Counted from the first letter of the stretch, positions 14,823 through 23,089 are shown. The stretch: DNA of 25,380 nt from Actinomycetota bacterium (GCA_016781115.1 JADDQX010000004.1:1-25380), one strand, 5' to 3'. Numbers and translations are program-made. Notes: generated from the sequence alone by a model not told the origin.

Positions 14823-16853
14823 TCAGGCGCGAGCGGCGCGCCCGCCGGCGATGAACGGGAGCCGACTCCCGGCTCGGCCGCCCAAGAGCGACGCGATCAC
14901 CGCCGCAACCACGACAGAGACGAGAGCGAGCGTCAACGTGAAGGGGCCGCGAGCGACGGCGATGACGACGATGCCGGTGAACGAAAGCAGCGCGGTCGAC
15001 AGCGCGGGAACCATGCCGAGCGCCTCCGGCAGCTCACCCTCGGGCAACAACGTCTTGAAGGCGATGAACCCCGGCACGAGAAGCAACAGGAAGCCACCGA
15101 TGACCCGCAGAAGGTGGAGAGCGCCCGACGTATTCGGGTCCTCCGGAAAGAGAAGGGTTGTCGTGGTGCCGCCAGTGCGAGATTCGGCATCCACTGCGCC
15201 GTCCGCTACCACCACCACGTCCTCAGACGCGGCGAGGCCGGTGTTCGCCCCCTTCTTGTTGAACGCGGACGCGAGCACCACGATCGGCTCCTGACCCGAC
15301 CGCTCGATCCCCTTCTCTACGTCCGCGAGAAGAGCCGGCGATAGCTCGTCGTAGGTCGAGTTGCCGCGCTCCGTTGCTTCACCCGCAAGGTAGTTCTCGA
15401 GCGAGCCGAGATAGAGGTAACCCTGGTCGATCATCCCCTCGGGGAGCCCATAGCGAGACGTGTTACCCGTCAGCTTTGCGAACGCGTAGATCTGGAACGG
15501 GCGCGGCGGCTCGTCGTCGGCGATGAACACGACCGGCCGGTCCGGATCCTGCGTTGAGAGGTACGCGCGCAGCGCGTCCATGTCCTCCTTGGTCTGCGGC
15601 TCGATCCACTGGTTGTCGGGGTTCGTCCAGCCGGAGAGCTTGAAGCCGTTCGTGAAGTTCGTCGCCAGGATGAACAGGACGGCGAGCACACCGAGCCACG
15701 CGAGATTGTTGATGCCACCCAGACGGGTCCGCTCCACGAAGAACCGGATGGCGAAGTACGCGCCGACTCCGACGAGCAGCACCCAGGCCAGGGTCGTGTT
15801 GAAGAAGCGGTAGTAGGTGTAGGCGACGCCGGCTAAGAAGCCGAAGATGCCCACAAGAGGCGCCAACCACGCGACCGACACTCGCGTGAGGTCGTCTTCG
15901 CTCAGCTTGTGGAAGGGGCGCGCCGCGAGCAGGCCGACGAGCCCGATCAGGAGCAGCGGCCCGTTCAGGAGCGGCCTCATCGCTTTCACCCACAGCACGA
16001 GGCGGTCGAAGAAGAAGTCGACGCCATAAGGCGGGAGCAGCGCGGCCTCAGCCAAGGACACGGACCGGCCCCAGATACCGATGGTCCAGATGGCCACGGT
16101 CACGACCGTGGCAACGAACGCCGTCGCGAGCATCGGACCGTCATCGCGGATCACCGAGCGGAGGTCGAAGCGCCGCACCAGCAAACGGATCACCGCCATC
16201 AGTCCGAGAACGAGACAGAAGATGACGAGCGTCGTGGGATGCGTCAGCCCGCACAGCAACAGCAGCACGCCTAGCGCCAGCCGCGCCGGCCACGACTCGC
16301 GTGAAGGAGCCAGGAAGGGCAAGGCCGCAGCCAGGAAGAACAGCACCAGGATGTTGTCGAGATAGCCGACGAAAGGCGGCGTGAGCATCAGCCCGCCGGC
16401 GGCGAACGCGACCGAATGGAACATCAAAGGGTCCGGCCGCTGCCGGTAGGCGAAGCCCGCCAGCAGCAACGCCGTCAGCACCGGAAGCCCGACCATCATG
16501 AAGGTCACCGAGGACAGCTGGGCGACCTTGGGGATCTGCCTCAGGAAGGCCCCCAGCACCGGCGCGGTCACGCGGTACCCGGCAGCGAACATCCCCTCGG
16601 GCCCCTCGATCTCGAGCAGCCTCGCCGGCTCCTCCGTCATCAGCCCCTCGATCCGCCACGTGTAGAAGGCGGGATCCCTCGTCGGAGCTACGCGGTCCTG
16701 GTCCGACAGGAACGGCCACGCGAACAGGGTGAGCAGCACCAACGCCGTCAGGACGTAAGCGAGAGGCTTCCCCAGGACGCGGTCTAAAGGGTTCTGAGGT
16801 GCCTCGGGATCGGTCGGAGCGTGGGCGCGCTCGGTCAAGGTCGTAGTAGCCAT
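14823..16853 (-). CDS. Large polytopic membrane protein, GT-C-like
   Basis: A 676-residue membrane protein with about 12 hydrophobic segments. After the first helix the outer loop holds APTRDPAFYTWRIEGLM, with Asp60 in the place of the catalytic Asp of GT-C glycosyltransferases (PMT/ArnT type), which use polyprenyl-phosphate sugars. A soluble, extracytoplasmic region of about 180 residues follows TNFTNGFKLSGW (near 407-418). It includes DPDRPVVFIADDEPPRPFQI and EPIVVLASAFNKKG, which look like alternating strand and helix. Two or three more helices close the protein. I could not place it in a named family; GT-C is an inference from topology and the first-loop Asp. The ATG at 16853 is preferred: GGATGG lies eight bases upstream. 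ATG at 16865 would add four residues. It is separated from the permuted AP gene by 47 bases and from the ligase gene by five. Confidence 0.75.
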   Translation of the reverse strand: MATTTLTERAHAPTDPEAPQNPLDRVLGKPLAYVLTALVLLTLFAWPFLSDQDRVAPTRDPAFYTWRIEGLMTEEPARLLEIEGPEGMFAAGYRVTAPVLGAFLRQIPKVAQLSSVTFMMVGLPVLTALLLAGFAYRQRPDPLMFHSVAFAAGGLMLTPPFVGYLDNILVLFFLAAALPFLAPSRESWPARLALGVLLLLCGLTHPTTLVIFCLVLGLMAVIRLLVRRFDLRSVIRDDGPMLATAFVATVVTVAIWTIGIWGRSVSLAEAALLPPYGVDFFFDRLVLWVKAMRPLLNGPLLLIGLVGLLAARPFHKLSEDDLTRVSVAWLAPLVGIFGFLAGVAYTYYRFFNTTLAWVLLVGVGAYFAIRFFVERTRLGGINNLAWLGVLAVLFILATNFTNGFKLSGWTNPDNQWIEPQTKEDMDALRAYLSTQDPDRPVVFIADDEPPRPFQIYAFAKLTGNTSRYGLPEGMIDQGYLYLGSLENYLAGEATERGNSTYDELSPALLADVEKGIERSGQEPIVVLASAFNKKGANTGLAASEDVVVVADGAVDAESRTGGTTTTLLFPEDPNTSGALHLLRVIGGFLLLLVPGFIAFKTLLPEGELPEALGMVPALSTALLSFTGIVVIAVARGPFTLTLALVSVVVAAVIASLLGGRAGSRLPFIAGGRAARA

Positions 16854-16863
16854 CGGTGCGGCC

Positions 16864-16869
16864 ATCCTA
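16864..16869 (-). promoter_or_regulatory. Possible internal -10 element (TAGGAT)
   Basis: On the minus strand TAGGAT lies ten bases before the ATG at 16853, in the only sizeable gap of the eight-gene unit (47 bases). It overlaps the GGATGG that would serve as ribosome-binding site, so it may be that site and not a promoter. No -35 is evident. Confidence 0.2.
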
Positions 16870-16900
16870 CCGGACGAGCGGCCCCCGGCCCCCTCTGCGA

Positions 16901-18529
16901 CTAGGTCCCGCAGTCGATGTCGGGCAACAGCACCGCGGGCACGGCCAACGAGAAGATGCGGTCCTGCGAGTGGAAGCGCCCTGCCCCGCCGACGAGCATG
17001 TCGGGCCGCTGCGTGTTGTCGGCCAGGCGGTAGTCCCCGAGGAACCGCGCTACGTCTTCGACGGACACGCCGAGCTCCGCCATCCGGTCCTCGTGGAGGA
17101 ACACCTCGGTGGGCCACACCGCTTCCACCACGGCCCCGAAGCGGTCTCGGATATCCGCCTCGACCTCACGCGGATCGATCCCGTAGCCATCGATGGCGCC
17201 CGCATCGGGCTGCTGGCCGTGGTCGGCGGTGAGCACCACGGCCCACCGACCGCGGCCGACCTCGTCGTCGAGGAAGGACAAGATCTCGCCCAGCTGCGCA
17301 TCCGTCTCTATGAGCGAATCCCGCACCTCGTCCGAGGCCATGTTGAAGTAGTGGCCGACGCGATCGATCTGCTTGAAGTTCGTGAACAACAGATCCGTGA
17401 TGCCGTCGCCGCCATAGCCCTCCCCGGAGATCATGTTCATCAGCGCGCGGGCGTGGTACCTGATGAAGGCCGGTGTCTCTTCGATCCGATCCGGTGAGTC
17501 GAGGATCTCGTTCCCCCTCCAGGCCCGATCCGCCTCGCCGTCCGCGGCGTCGAGCTCGTCCAGATCGCGATCGAGGCCGCCCGTCTCGACGAGCGCCCGC
17601 GGCGACCGGTAGTGAGACGGGTTCGTGATCCACTCGTTCGTCTCCACGTCCAGCCAGACGGCGTCGTCCCTGTCGCCGCCGCTCATCTCGGCCCCCTTGC
17701 CGATCATCCCGAGGTGCCAGGGCTCGTATCCGACCATCCCCACCAGCGCCTCGTTATCCGTCTGTTCGTCCCACCGCTCGGCGACCGTCGGGATCTGCAG
17801 GAAGCGGGACGATTCCCCCTTCAGGAAGGCGTCGACCACGACACCTTGTTCGTCTTGCATCGGCACTCCGGTGATGCCGTGGGTGCTGGGGAACTCGCCG
17901 GTTCCGAGTGTCGTATGGACCGCGGGGGTCACCGACGGGCTCGAGCCCACGGTCGCTTTCTCATACGAGACGCCTTCTCGCATGATCCGAGCGAGGTTCG
18001 GCCACGCCTCCGGCCACTGCCGGAGCGTGTTCCACCCTCCGCCGTCCCACACGATCGTGAGGATCAGCCTCGGCGGTGGCCGCCGCAACATCTTGCCGCT
18101 GAACCTTGCGACCTCGTCGAGCGCCTCGCCTCCGTCGGTTTGGAGAGACGCGCGCAGCATCGTCATCAAGGTGGGGGCAACGTCTGCCACGGTCACGGGG
18201 CGCTGGATCGCGCCGCGCCGCTCGATGATCCCCGGCCCGTAGAAGACAAGCGGAACGTCCTGCAGGTATGGCCACGGGCCGGAGTGGCTCCAGCCGCCAC
18301 CGCCGGTGGCCATGTAAGCCGGCTCGCGAGGGATCAACGCGATCTGTCCCGAACGGGGGCCGAAATAGCCGCGCTGGGTGCGCTCGAGGTAATCGCTCGG
18401 CAGCGAGCAGGCCTGGGCGTCGAACGAGGGAAGCTCTCCCTCTCGATCGAACAGGCCCAGCCAGCTGGAGGCCATCACCAAGGCCGCCACGACGGCGGCC
18501 GCGGCCAGCAGCCGGTTAGACCGCAGCAC
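16901..18529 (-). CDS. Membrane-anchored alkaline-phosphatase superfamily enzyme, circularly permuted (copy 2)
   Basis: A 542-residue paralogue of the protein at 3850-5541 with the same permuted order. An N-terminal membrane segment (about 6-26) is followed by RGYFGPRSGQIALI (53-66), WSHSGPWPYLQDVPLVFYGP (80-99) with His82, and VADVAPTLMTML. Then come Asp162 (TIVWDGGGWN), Thr201 four residues before His205 (SVTPAVHTTLGTG), PSTHGI, Asp389/His393 (IDRVGH) and Asp436-His437 (TADHGQ). All seven expected residues are present, so it should be catalytic, outside the membrane. WHLGMIGKG (271-279) and GGDRDDAV form the family block. After TADHG the chain has the usual cap-like region and ends DIDCGT. 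The GTG at 18529 overlaps the end of the MFS gene by 14 bases. Its neighbours are a GT-C-like protein and an MFS transporter, so an exported phospho-ester is the likely substrate (inference). Confidence 0.88.
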   Translation of the reverse strand: MLRSNRLLAAAAVVAALVMASSWLGLFDREGELPSFDAQACSLPSDYLERTQRGYFGPRSGQIALIPREPAYMATGGGGWSHSGPWPYLQDVPLVFYGPGIIERRGAIQRPVTVADVAPTLMTMLRASLQTDGGEALDEVARFSGKMLRRPPPRLILTIVWDGGGWNTLRQWPEAWPNLARIMREGVSYEKATVGSSPSVTPAVHTTLGTGEFPSTHGITGVPMQDEQGVVVDAFLKGESSRFLQIPTVAERWDEQTDNEALVGMVGYEPWHLGMIGKGAEMSGGDRDDAVWLDVETNEWITNPSHYRSPRALVETGGLDRDLDELDAADGEADRAWRGNEILDSPDRIEETPAFIRYHARALMNMISGEGYGGDGITDLLFTNFKQIDRVGHYFNMASDEVRDSLIETDAQLGEILSFLDDEVGRGRWAVVLTADHGQQPDAGAIDGYGIDPREVEADIRDRFGAVVEAVWPTEVFLHEDRMAELGVSVEDVARFLGDYRLADNTQRPDMLVGGAGRFHSQDRIFSLAVPAVLLPDIDCGT

Positions 18530-19844
18530 TCTCAGAGCGAGCGAGCAGACCGGCCCGTTTGAACCAACTCCCGAGCAGCGCGAGCCCGACGAGGAAGACC
18601 ACCCCGACCAACGCGATCAAGACCCCGCGGGTGTCGGCGTCATAGAAGAGCTTCATGATGACCGCAGCAACGACCCAAGCGAGGTTGTAGGCGATGTCGT
18701 ACAGCGAGAAGGCGCGCCCGCGGAAGTCGTCCCCCAGCGCCTCTTGCACCATCGTGTCCAGTGAGATCTTCCCGAGGAAGAACCCGAAGCCGAGAAAGAA
18801 GGTCAGCAGCGCGATCGAAGCCTTCATCTCGAGCCCACCCAGGATCGCGACGGCGAGGCCGGCAACGGCCGAAGCGCTGAGCACCAGCATCGACGTCGTG
18901 CGCACGCGCTCGTGCAGCCTTCCCGCCATGACGAAGCCGAGGACGGCTCCGACGGCGCCCGCGCCGCCCGTGAGGACCAGGACCTGCAGGTCGTCATCCG
19001 CGACGAGCTCCCGCGCGATGAACGCAACACCGACGATCGTGAAGCTCCACAGGAACCTCAGCCAGAAGTAGGTGCTGATGGAGACCGCCGCCTTCGGCGT
19101 CCGAGCCACCTCTCGCACACCCGCCGCGATGCTGCGCGCCACCCGCGCTACCTCTTCACTCAGGCGCGCCGCCGGCTGTGGCTCGCCGGCTCTCGCGATG
19201 GCCATCGCCAGCACGGCGGCAGCGCCGTATACGACTGCGCCCGCCAGCACGATCGGCCACGACGGCAGAAGGGTCGAAGCGACGAACGCGACACCGGCTG
19301 CTCCGAGCTGAAACAGGGCTCCCCCCAGCTGCGACACCGCGTTCGCCTCGACGAGCGAGGACCCATCGAGGGTGGCGGGAAGGGCCGCGGATTTCGTCGC
19401 GAGCACGACGCGCGTGCAGGCCAGCGTCAACATGAAGACGAGGAACAAGAGCACCGAAGGCAGAAGCTCCGTTCCGAGCAGGCCTGTAACGGGCTCCTCC
19501 GCGGTCGTCTGCACACCGACGATCGCGATAGCTCCGACGAGCGCCGCGCGCAGGACGTTCGAGGTGAAAAGCAGCTTGCGACGGTCCCAGCGGTCGATGA
19601 CGACACCGAGGAAGGGGCTGATCAGCGTGTACGGCACGAAGAGGAACAGCACGATCGTTATCAGCTCGTCGACGCTGCTGGCGCTCTCGACGTCGAAGCC
19701 TTTCTGCCCGCCGAACGCGACGGCCTTGGCGACCGCGGTTTGGAAGAGGCCGTCGCCGGCTTGCGCGAGGAACTGAACCCCCATCAACAACCCGAAGTCG
19801 CGCTGCTTGAAGATCAGATCCAGGCCGCGTTTGATCATCCCCAT
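18516..19844 (-). CDS. MFS transporter
   Basis: A 442-residue major facilitator with about 12 transmembrane segments. Motif A is clear between helices 2 and 3: GVVIDRWDRRKLL at 80-92. The N-terminus has DFGLLMGVQFLAQAGDGLFQ, the first helix pattern of the MFS_3/DHA3-like group, whose members include drug and lysophospholipid transporters. A second-half counterpart is GRLHERVRTTSMLVLSASAV, and FFLGKISLDTMVQEALGDDF with RGRAFSLYDIAYNL near the end is typical of this group. It starts directly after the stop of copy 3 (ATG 19844, TAG 19845-19847) and its end overlaps copy 2. Being placed between two permuted AP enzymes, it may move a product or substrate of theirs, such as a lysolipid or small phospho-alcohol. 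That is inference only. A Met two residues later (19838) is an alternative start. Confidence 0.9.
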   Translation of the reverse strand: MGMIKRGLDLIFKQRDFGLLMGVQFLAQAGDGLFQTAVAKAVAFGGQKGFDVESASSVDELITIVLFLFVPYTLISPFLGVVIDRWDRRKLLFTSNVLRAALVGAIAIVGVQTTAEEPVTGLLGTELLPSVLLFLVFMLTLACTRVVLATKSAALPATLDGSSLVEANAVSQLGGALFQLGAAGVAFVASTLLPSWPIVLAGAVVYGAAAVLAMAIARAGEPQPAARLSEEVARVARSIAAGVREVARTPKAAVSISTYFWLRFLWSFTIVGVAFIARELVADDDLQVLVLTGGAGAVGAVLGFVMAGRLHERVRTTSMLVLSASAVAGLAVAILGGLEMKASIALLTFFLGFGFFLGKISLDTMVQEALGDDFRGRAFSLYDIAYNLAWVVAAVIMKLFYDADTRGVLIALVGVVFLVGLALLGSWFKRAGLLARSESAAV

Positions 19845-21650
19845 CTAAGGCTCGACCGTGTCCTCTTCGAAAGGCAGGTAGAGGTCGCTTTCCGGGTAGG
19901 CCCCCGCATCGAACGCCTCGATCTTGTCCGCGGTCAGCGCGGAGAGATAGTCGGTCGAGAACGCGCCGGCGAACAGGAGCTCGTCGAGCCTTGCCTCCGG
20001 AACCCGATCCTGTCCCGGCTTCCCTTCGGGGATGTTGTCGCCGATCGTGTACGCCCCCACGTAACCGGCGACGTCCGCAAGGTCGACATCCGCTTCCGCG
20101 AGAGCGTCCCGATCGAAGTACACGTCCACCGGTGTCACCTTCTCCACGACGTTCCCGAACTGGTCCTCGATGTCTCGCTGCAGCTCCTTGGAGTTGATCC
20201 GCCACCCCCCCGACACGTCTGGAAGCGGTTCCTGGCCATGATCGGCGGTGACGGCGAACACGTAGTTGTCCTTGCCTACCGTTCGATCCAGCTCCTTCTT
20301 CATCCTCGCGATCTGACGGTCGGTCTCGCGGATCACGTCTTCTTGCTCCGCGTTGATGACGTTCCACGCGTGGCCGGCGTAGTCCGGCATCTTCATCTCG
20401 ACCCAGAACATGTCGGTGATGTCGTCGCGCCCGACCTTCTCGTTGCGCATGACGTCGATGACCGCGTCGCCGGTGAAGCGAACGAAGGCGGGACTCCCCG
20501 GCCGGAGCAGACCGTTCTCGGGATCCTGGAACTGCTCCACGGTGTGGCCGTACCAGGTGTCGTCGACGAGACCATCGCGCGGATCCAGCTGCTCCTCATA
20601 CGCCTCGAGCGTGGAGATATCCGTCTCCTCGAGGTACTCGGGCAGCTCGTAGTAGTCCTCGTTGATCCACCACTCGCTCACGGCCTCGTCGGCCTCCAGG
20701 TCCTGGGCCTCCCACAGGACCGCGATGTCTTTGTCCCCACCCTCGCGCTGCGCCCCATGGCCGATCATCCCGAGGTGCCACCCCTCGTACGAAACGGTCG
20801 CGACGACGGCCTTGTTCTTGTTCTGCTCGTCCCACAACTCGGAGACAGTCGGCGCGTCGAGGTACCGGGGGTCGGCGTTCTGCAGCCAACTGTCCGTGTT
20901 CTCCCCGTCCGGCCCGCGCATCTGGTTGCCCGGGATCCCGTGGTCGATCGGGTACAAGCCGGTGCCGAACGTCGCGTGCAAGGCGCCGGTGATCGACGGC
21001 GCCGATCCGATGTGGGCGTTCGTGTAGGTCGTCGAGCTGTCGCGGAGTGCGTCGATGAACGGCCAGGCGTCTGCATGCTGCTGCAGCGCGTTCCACCCAC
21101 CGCCGTCGATCACGACGGTGAATATGACCTTCGGGAGCTTCGCGCAGGGATCGCCTCGGCCCGGCTGCCTCAGGCACGGGCCCTGGGCCCGTTCGATACC
21201 CGGCAGCGGCTCGGACGTGTCCTCCAGCCCTTCCACACCGCCCAGGATCTCCGCGTAGGCCGGGGCGAGGTTCGAGATATCGACCTCGTCGTCGAGCACC
21301 GCACCCGCCTTCGCCCACGGCTTCCCATGGACGATGATCGGAACCCGCGCCAGGTAGTTCCACGGGTTCGGATGGGAGGTGCTCATGGTGGGGGTGTCGG
21401 TTCCGAGCGTGGTGAGGTCCCACTCTCCGATCAGGAAGTTGTGCGGCCGCGGCACGAGCATGAGCTCGCCGGATCTTTCCGGCACATGTCCTCGATAGAG
21501 GTTGGTCATGATGTCGGCGCCGATGGCGTTCGCCATCTCGTCCTGGGTCGGAAGGTCCTCGGGGAGCCCCGCCGGAGCTCGGAGCGCGTAGGCGCCCGCA
21601 ACCGCGACCAACAGGGCGGTCGCGACGACGATGAGGACGCGCTTGGACAA
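19845..21650 (-). CDS. Membrane-anchored alkaline-phosphatase superfamily enzyme, circularly permuted (copy 3)
   Basis: A 601-residue member of the permuted family, leading the eight-gene unit. A membrane segment (about 4-23) is followed by YRGHVPERSGELMLV (52-66), TSHPNPWNYLARVPIIVHGK (91-110) with His93, and ISNLAPAYAEIL. Then come Asp182 (TVVIDGGGWN), Thr221 four before His225 (SITGALHATFGTG), PIDHGI, Asp423/His427 (PDYAGH) and Asp470-His471 (TADHGQE). The seven expected residues are all present. WHLGMIGHG (291-299) and GGDKDIAV form the family block. A Cys pair in the linker (CLRQPGRGDPC, 159-169) could form a disulfide. The TTG at 21650 is chosen because AAGGAG lies a few bases upstream; a GTG at 21677 would add nine residues (MLSPREGEA) across the ribosome-binding site. 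It is divergent from its degenerate paralogue at 21764. Confidence 0.88.
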   Translation of the reverse strand: MSKRVLIVVATALLVAVAGAYALRAPAGLPEDLPTQDEMANAIGADIMTNLYRGHVPERSGELMLVPRPHNFLIGEWDLTTLGTDTPTMSTSHPNPWNYLARVPIIVHGKPWAKAGAVLDDEVDISNLAPAYAEILGGVEGLEDTSEPLPGIERAQGPCLRQPGRGDPCAKLPKVIFTVVIDGGGWNALQQHADAWPFIDALRDSSTTYTNAHIGSAPSITGALHATFGTGLYPIDHGIPGNQMRGPDGENTDSWLQNADPRYLDAPTVSELWDEQNKNKAVVATVSYEGWHLGMIGHGAQREGGDKDIAVLWEAQDLEADEAVSEWWINEDYYELPEYLEETDISTLEAYEEQLDPRDGLVDDTWYGHTVEQFQDPENGLLRPGSPAFVRFTGDAVIDVMRNEKVGRDDITDMFWVEMKMPDYAGHAWNVINAEQEDVIRETDRQIARMKKELDRTVGKDNYVFAVTADHGQEPLPDVSGGWRINSKELQRDIEDQFGNVVEKVTPVDVYFDRDALAEADVDLADVAGYVGAYTIGDNIPEGKPGQDRVPEARLDELLFAGAFSTDYLSALTADKIEAFDAGAYPESDLYLPFEEDTVEP

Positions 21651-21691
21651 AGCCTCTCCTTCTCGGGGGGACAACACGGGCGGTCCGCTGC

Positions 21692-21697
21692 ACCCTA
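21692..21697 (-). promoter_or_regulatory. Candidate -10 element of the eight-gene minus-strand unit
   Basis: TAGGGT on the minus strand matches TANNNT and lies about 42 bases before the TTG start at 21650, leaving room for a leader with the AAGGAG site. It is the only such hexamer I found in the right part of the 113-base divergent gap. No -35 is recognisable. Confidence 0.35.
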
Positions 21698-21750
21698 GTA
21701 CAGCGAACCGGCCCCCCGACGCGCGCGCTCGCCCCCGCTATCCCGGCCGG

Positions 21751-21756
21751 TAACGT
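21751..21756 (+). promoter_or_regulatory. Candidate -10 element for a leaderless message
   Basis: TAACGT matches TANNNT and is exactly 7 bases before the ATG at 21764, the same geometry as on both strands at 3823-3852. GGAAGG directly abuts the ATG, too close for a normal ribosome-binding site. This supports a leaderless transcript. No clear -35 is seen. Confidence 0.4.
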
Positions 21757-21763
21757 CGGAAGG

Positions 21764-23089
21764 ATGGGTTTCGACCGGCGTCTGCTGACCTTGCTTCTCG
21801 TCCTCGCGGTGCTGGGTGTGCCCGCAGCGGTGCTCCGAGTGCTGTGCGTGGGTCACGCCTGCGATCAGCCGGTGGAGGCATCGGCGGAGGTGCCCTTCTG
21901 CTCGTTGCCGGAGGCGGTCCGCTCACTGGTGGCGGCCGGGTTCCGCGAGGGACGCTCGCCGGAGATCCTAGGAGTGACGGCGGGAGCCACCGTGACCGGA
22001 GGTGCTCCCGGCGCGAGAACCGTGGCCTGGCCGTCGGTGGATACGACTCCGCCCCGCGTCCCGCTCGCTTTCTTGGGGGGCGGCATCGTCAACGAGGGCG
22101 AGGGCCTGCCTCCAGCCGTCGGGCTCGATGACGTCGCTCCGACGATCGCTCGGTTGATGGGGATCGAACGCCCCCACCCAGAGGTTCGGTCCGGCCAGGC
22201 GATCGTGAACGTAGCCCCGTCAGAGCCGGTTCCACTGGTGGTGGAGATCGTGTGGAAAGGCGTTGGGAGCGCGGAGCTAGAGGAAGACCGGGAGGCGTGG
22301 CCTCGTCTGGCAACGAGGATGGGAACGGGGCTGGCTACGCTCGACGCGACGGTGCCCTCGGTCCCGGTGGATCCCGCCGCCGTCCTCGCGACCATCGGGG
22401 CGGGCGGGGTCCCGGCGCAGCACGGTGTCACCGGATCGCTCGTGCGCAACGATGCGGGGAAGCCCGTTCGGCCTTGGAGCCGCAACGCTCCCGTGGTGGT
22501 GATCGCGGCCCTGGGGGACGACCTCGACGAGCTGACGGAGCAGCGGGCGCGGGTCGGACTCATAGCCGCGGACCCGGCGGACCGAGGCCTGATAGGCGCA
22601 GAGTGGTACGCGGACACCGACCGCGATGACGTCGCGGTCGCCCGACGCGGCAACGAGGTAGTGAGCCTGGTGCGAAACTGGACCAACAAGGGGTACGGCC
22701 GCGATGGAGTGCCCGATCTCCTCGCAGTGACGCTGACTGGGACGGTCGAGGACATGGATCGAACAACCGACGCGATCGCGGCCACGGTCGCGGATCGCTC
22801 ACCGGAAGCGGCCGTAGTCGTGACCGCGACGGGCTCGACCGCGCCCGATCCCGACCTTCGCGCCGGAGAGGTGGTGCGGCAGGTCGAGCAGGCACTCGGG
22901 TCTGAGCAGCCAGCGGTGAGCGCGGCCGTCGCGGGCGGGCTCTTCCTGGACCAGGACGTCGTAGCCGAGGAGGCGATCTCGGAAGACGACGTCTTGGCGG
23001 CGCTCCAGGGGATCAACGGGCCGGGGGGCGAGGCGGTCTTCTCCGACGTCTTCCCAGCGATCGCCGTCTCCTTCGGAAGGTATTGCTGA
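21764..23089 (+). CDS. Degenerate paralogue of the permuted AP-superfamily family (probable pseudoenzyme)
   Basis: A 441-residue protein with an N-terminal membrane segment (about 7-27) and the scaffold of the permuted family: AAGFREGRSPEILGV (57-71) matches RGYVPGRTGDVLAI, RVPLAFLGGG (98-107) matches DVPLVLYGPG, then DDVAPTIARLMGI, VEIVWKGVGS, LATIGAGGVPAQHGVTG and GRDGVPDLLAVTL. Yet each expected catalytic position is lost. The metal Asp is Lys165, the Thr nucleophile position is Pro204, the Asp/His pair is Val328/Asp332, the Asp-His pair of TADHG is Thr-Gly (VTATGS), and no His occurs in the first-domain segment between residues 31 and 138. The frame is intact and overlaps the next gene in TGATG, so it is expressed and under selection, not a decayed gene. 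A binding, scaffolding or regulatory role toward its active paralogues is inferred. Confidence 0.82.
   Translation: MGFDRRLLTLLLVLAVLGVPAAVLRVLCVGHACDQPVEASAEVPFCSLPEAVRSLVAAGFREGRSPEILGVTAGATVTGGAPGARTVAWPSVDTTPPRVPLAFLGGGIVNEGEGLPPAVGLDDVAPTIARLMGIERPHPEVRSGQAIVNVAPSEPVPLVVEIVWKGVGSAELEEDREAWPRLATRMGTGLATLDATVPSVPVDPAAVLATIGAGGVPAQHGVTGSLVRNDAGKPVRPWSRNAPVVVIAALGDDLDELTEQRARVGLIAADPADRGLIGAEWYADTDRDDVAVARRGNEVVSLVRNWTNKGYGRDGVPDLLAVTLTGTVEDMDRTTDAIAATVADRSPEAAVVVTATGSTAPDPDLRAGEVVRQVEQALGSEQPAVSAAVAGGLFLDQDVVAEEAISEDDVLAALQGINGPGGEAVFSDVFPAIAVSFGRYC

Noticed and set aside
18912..21698. A 928-codon open frame on the plus strand, opposite the MFS and permuted AP genes
   Set aside because: Its composition is that of an antisense shadow in GC-rich DNA (runs of Arg, Asp, His, Val), it shows no domain, and the minus-strand frames carry clear motifs.
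21764..23089. Calling the degenerate AP paralogue a pseudogene
   Set aside because: The frame is intact with a membrane anchor, a plausible leaderless promoter and translational coupling to the next gene; only catalytic positions are lost.
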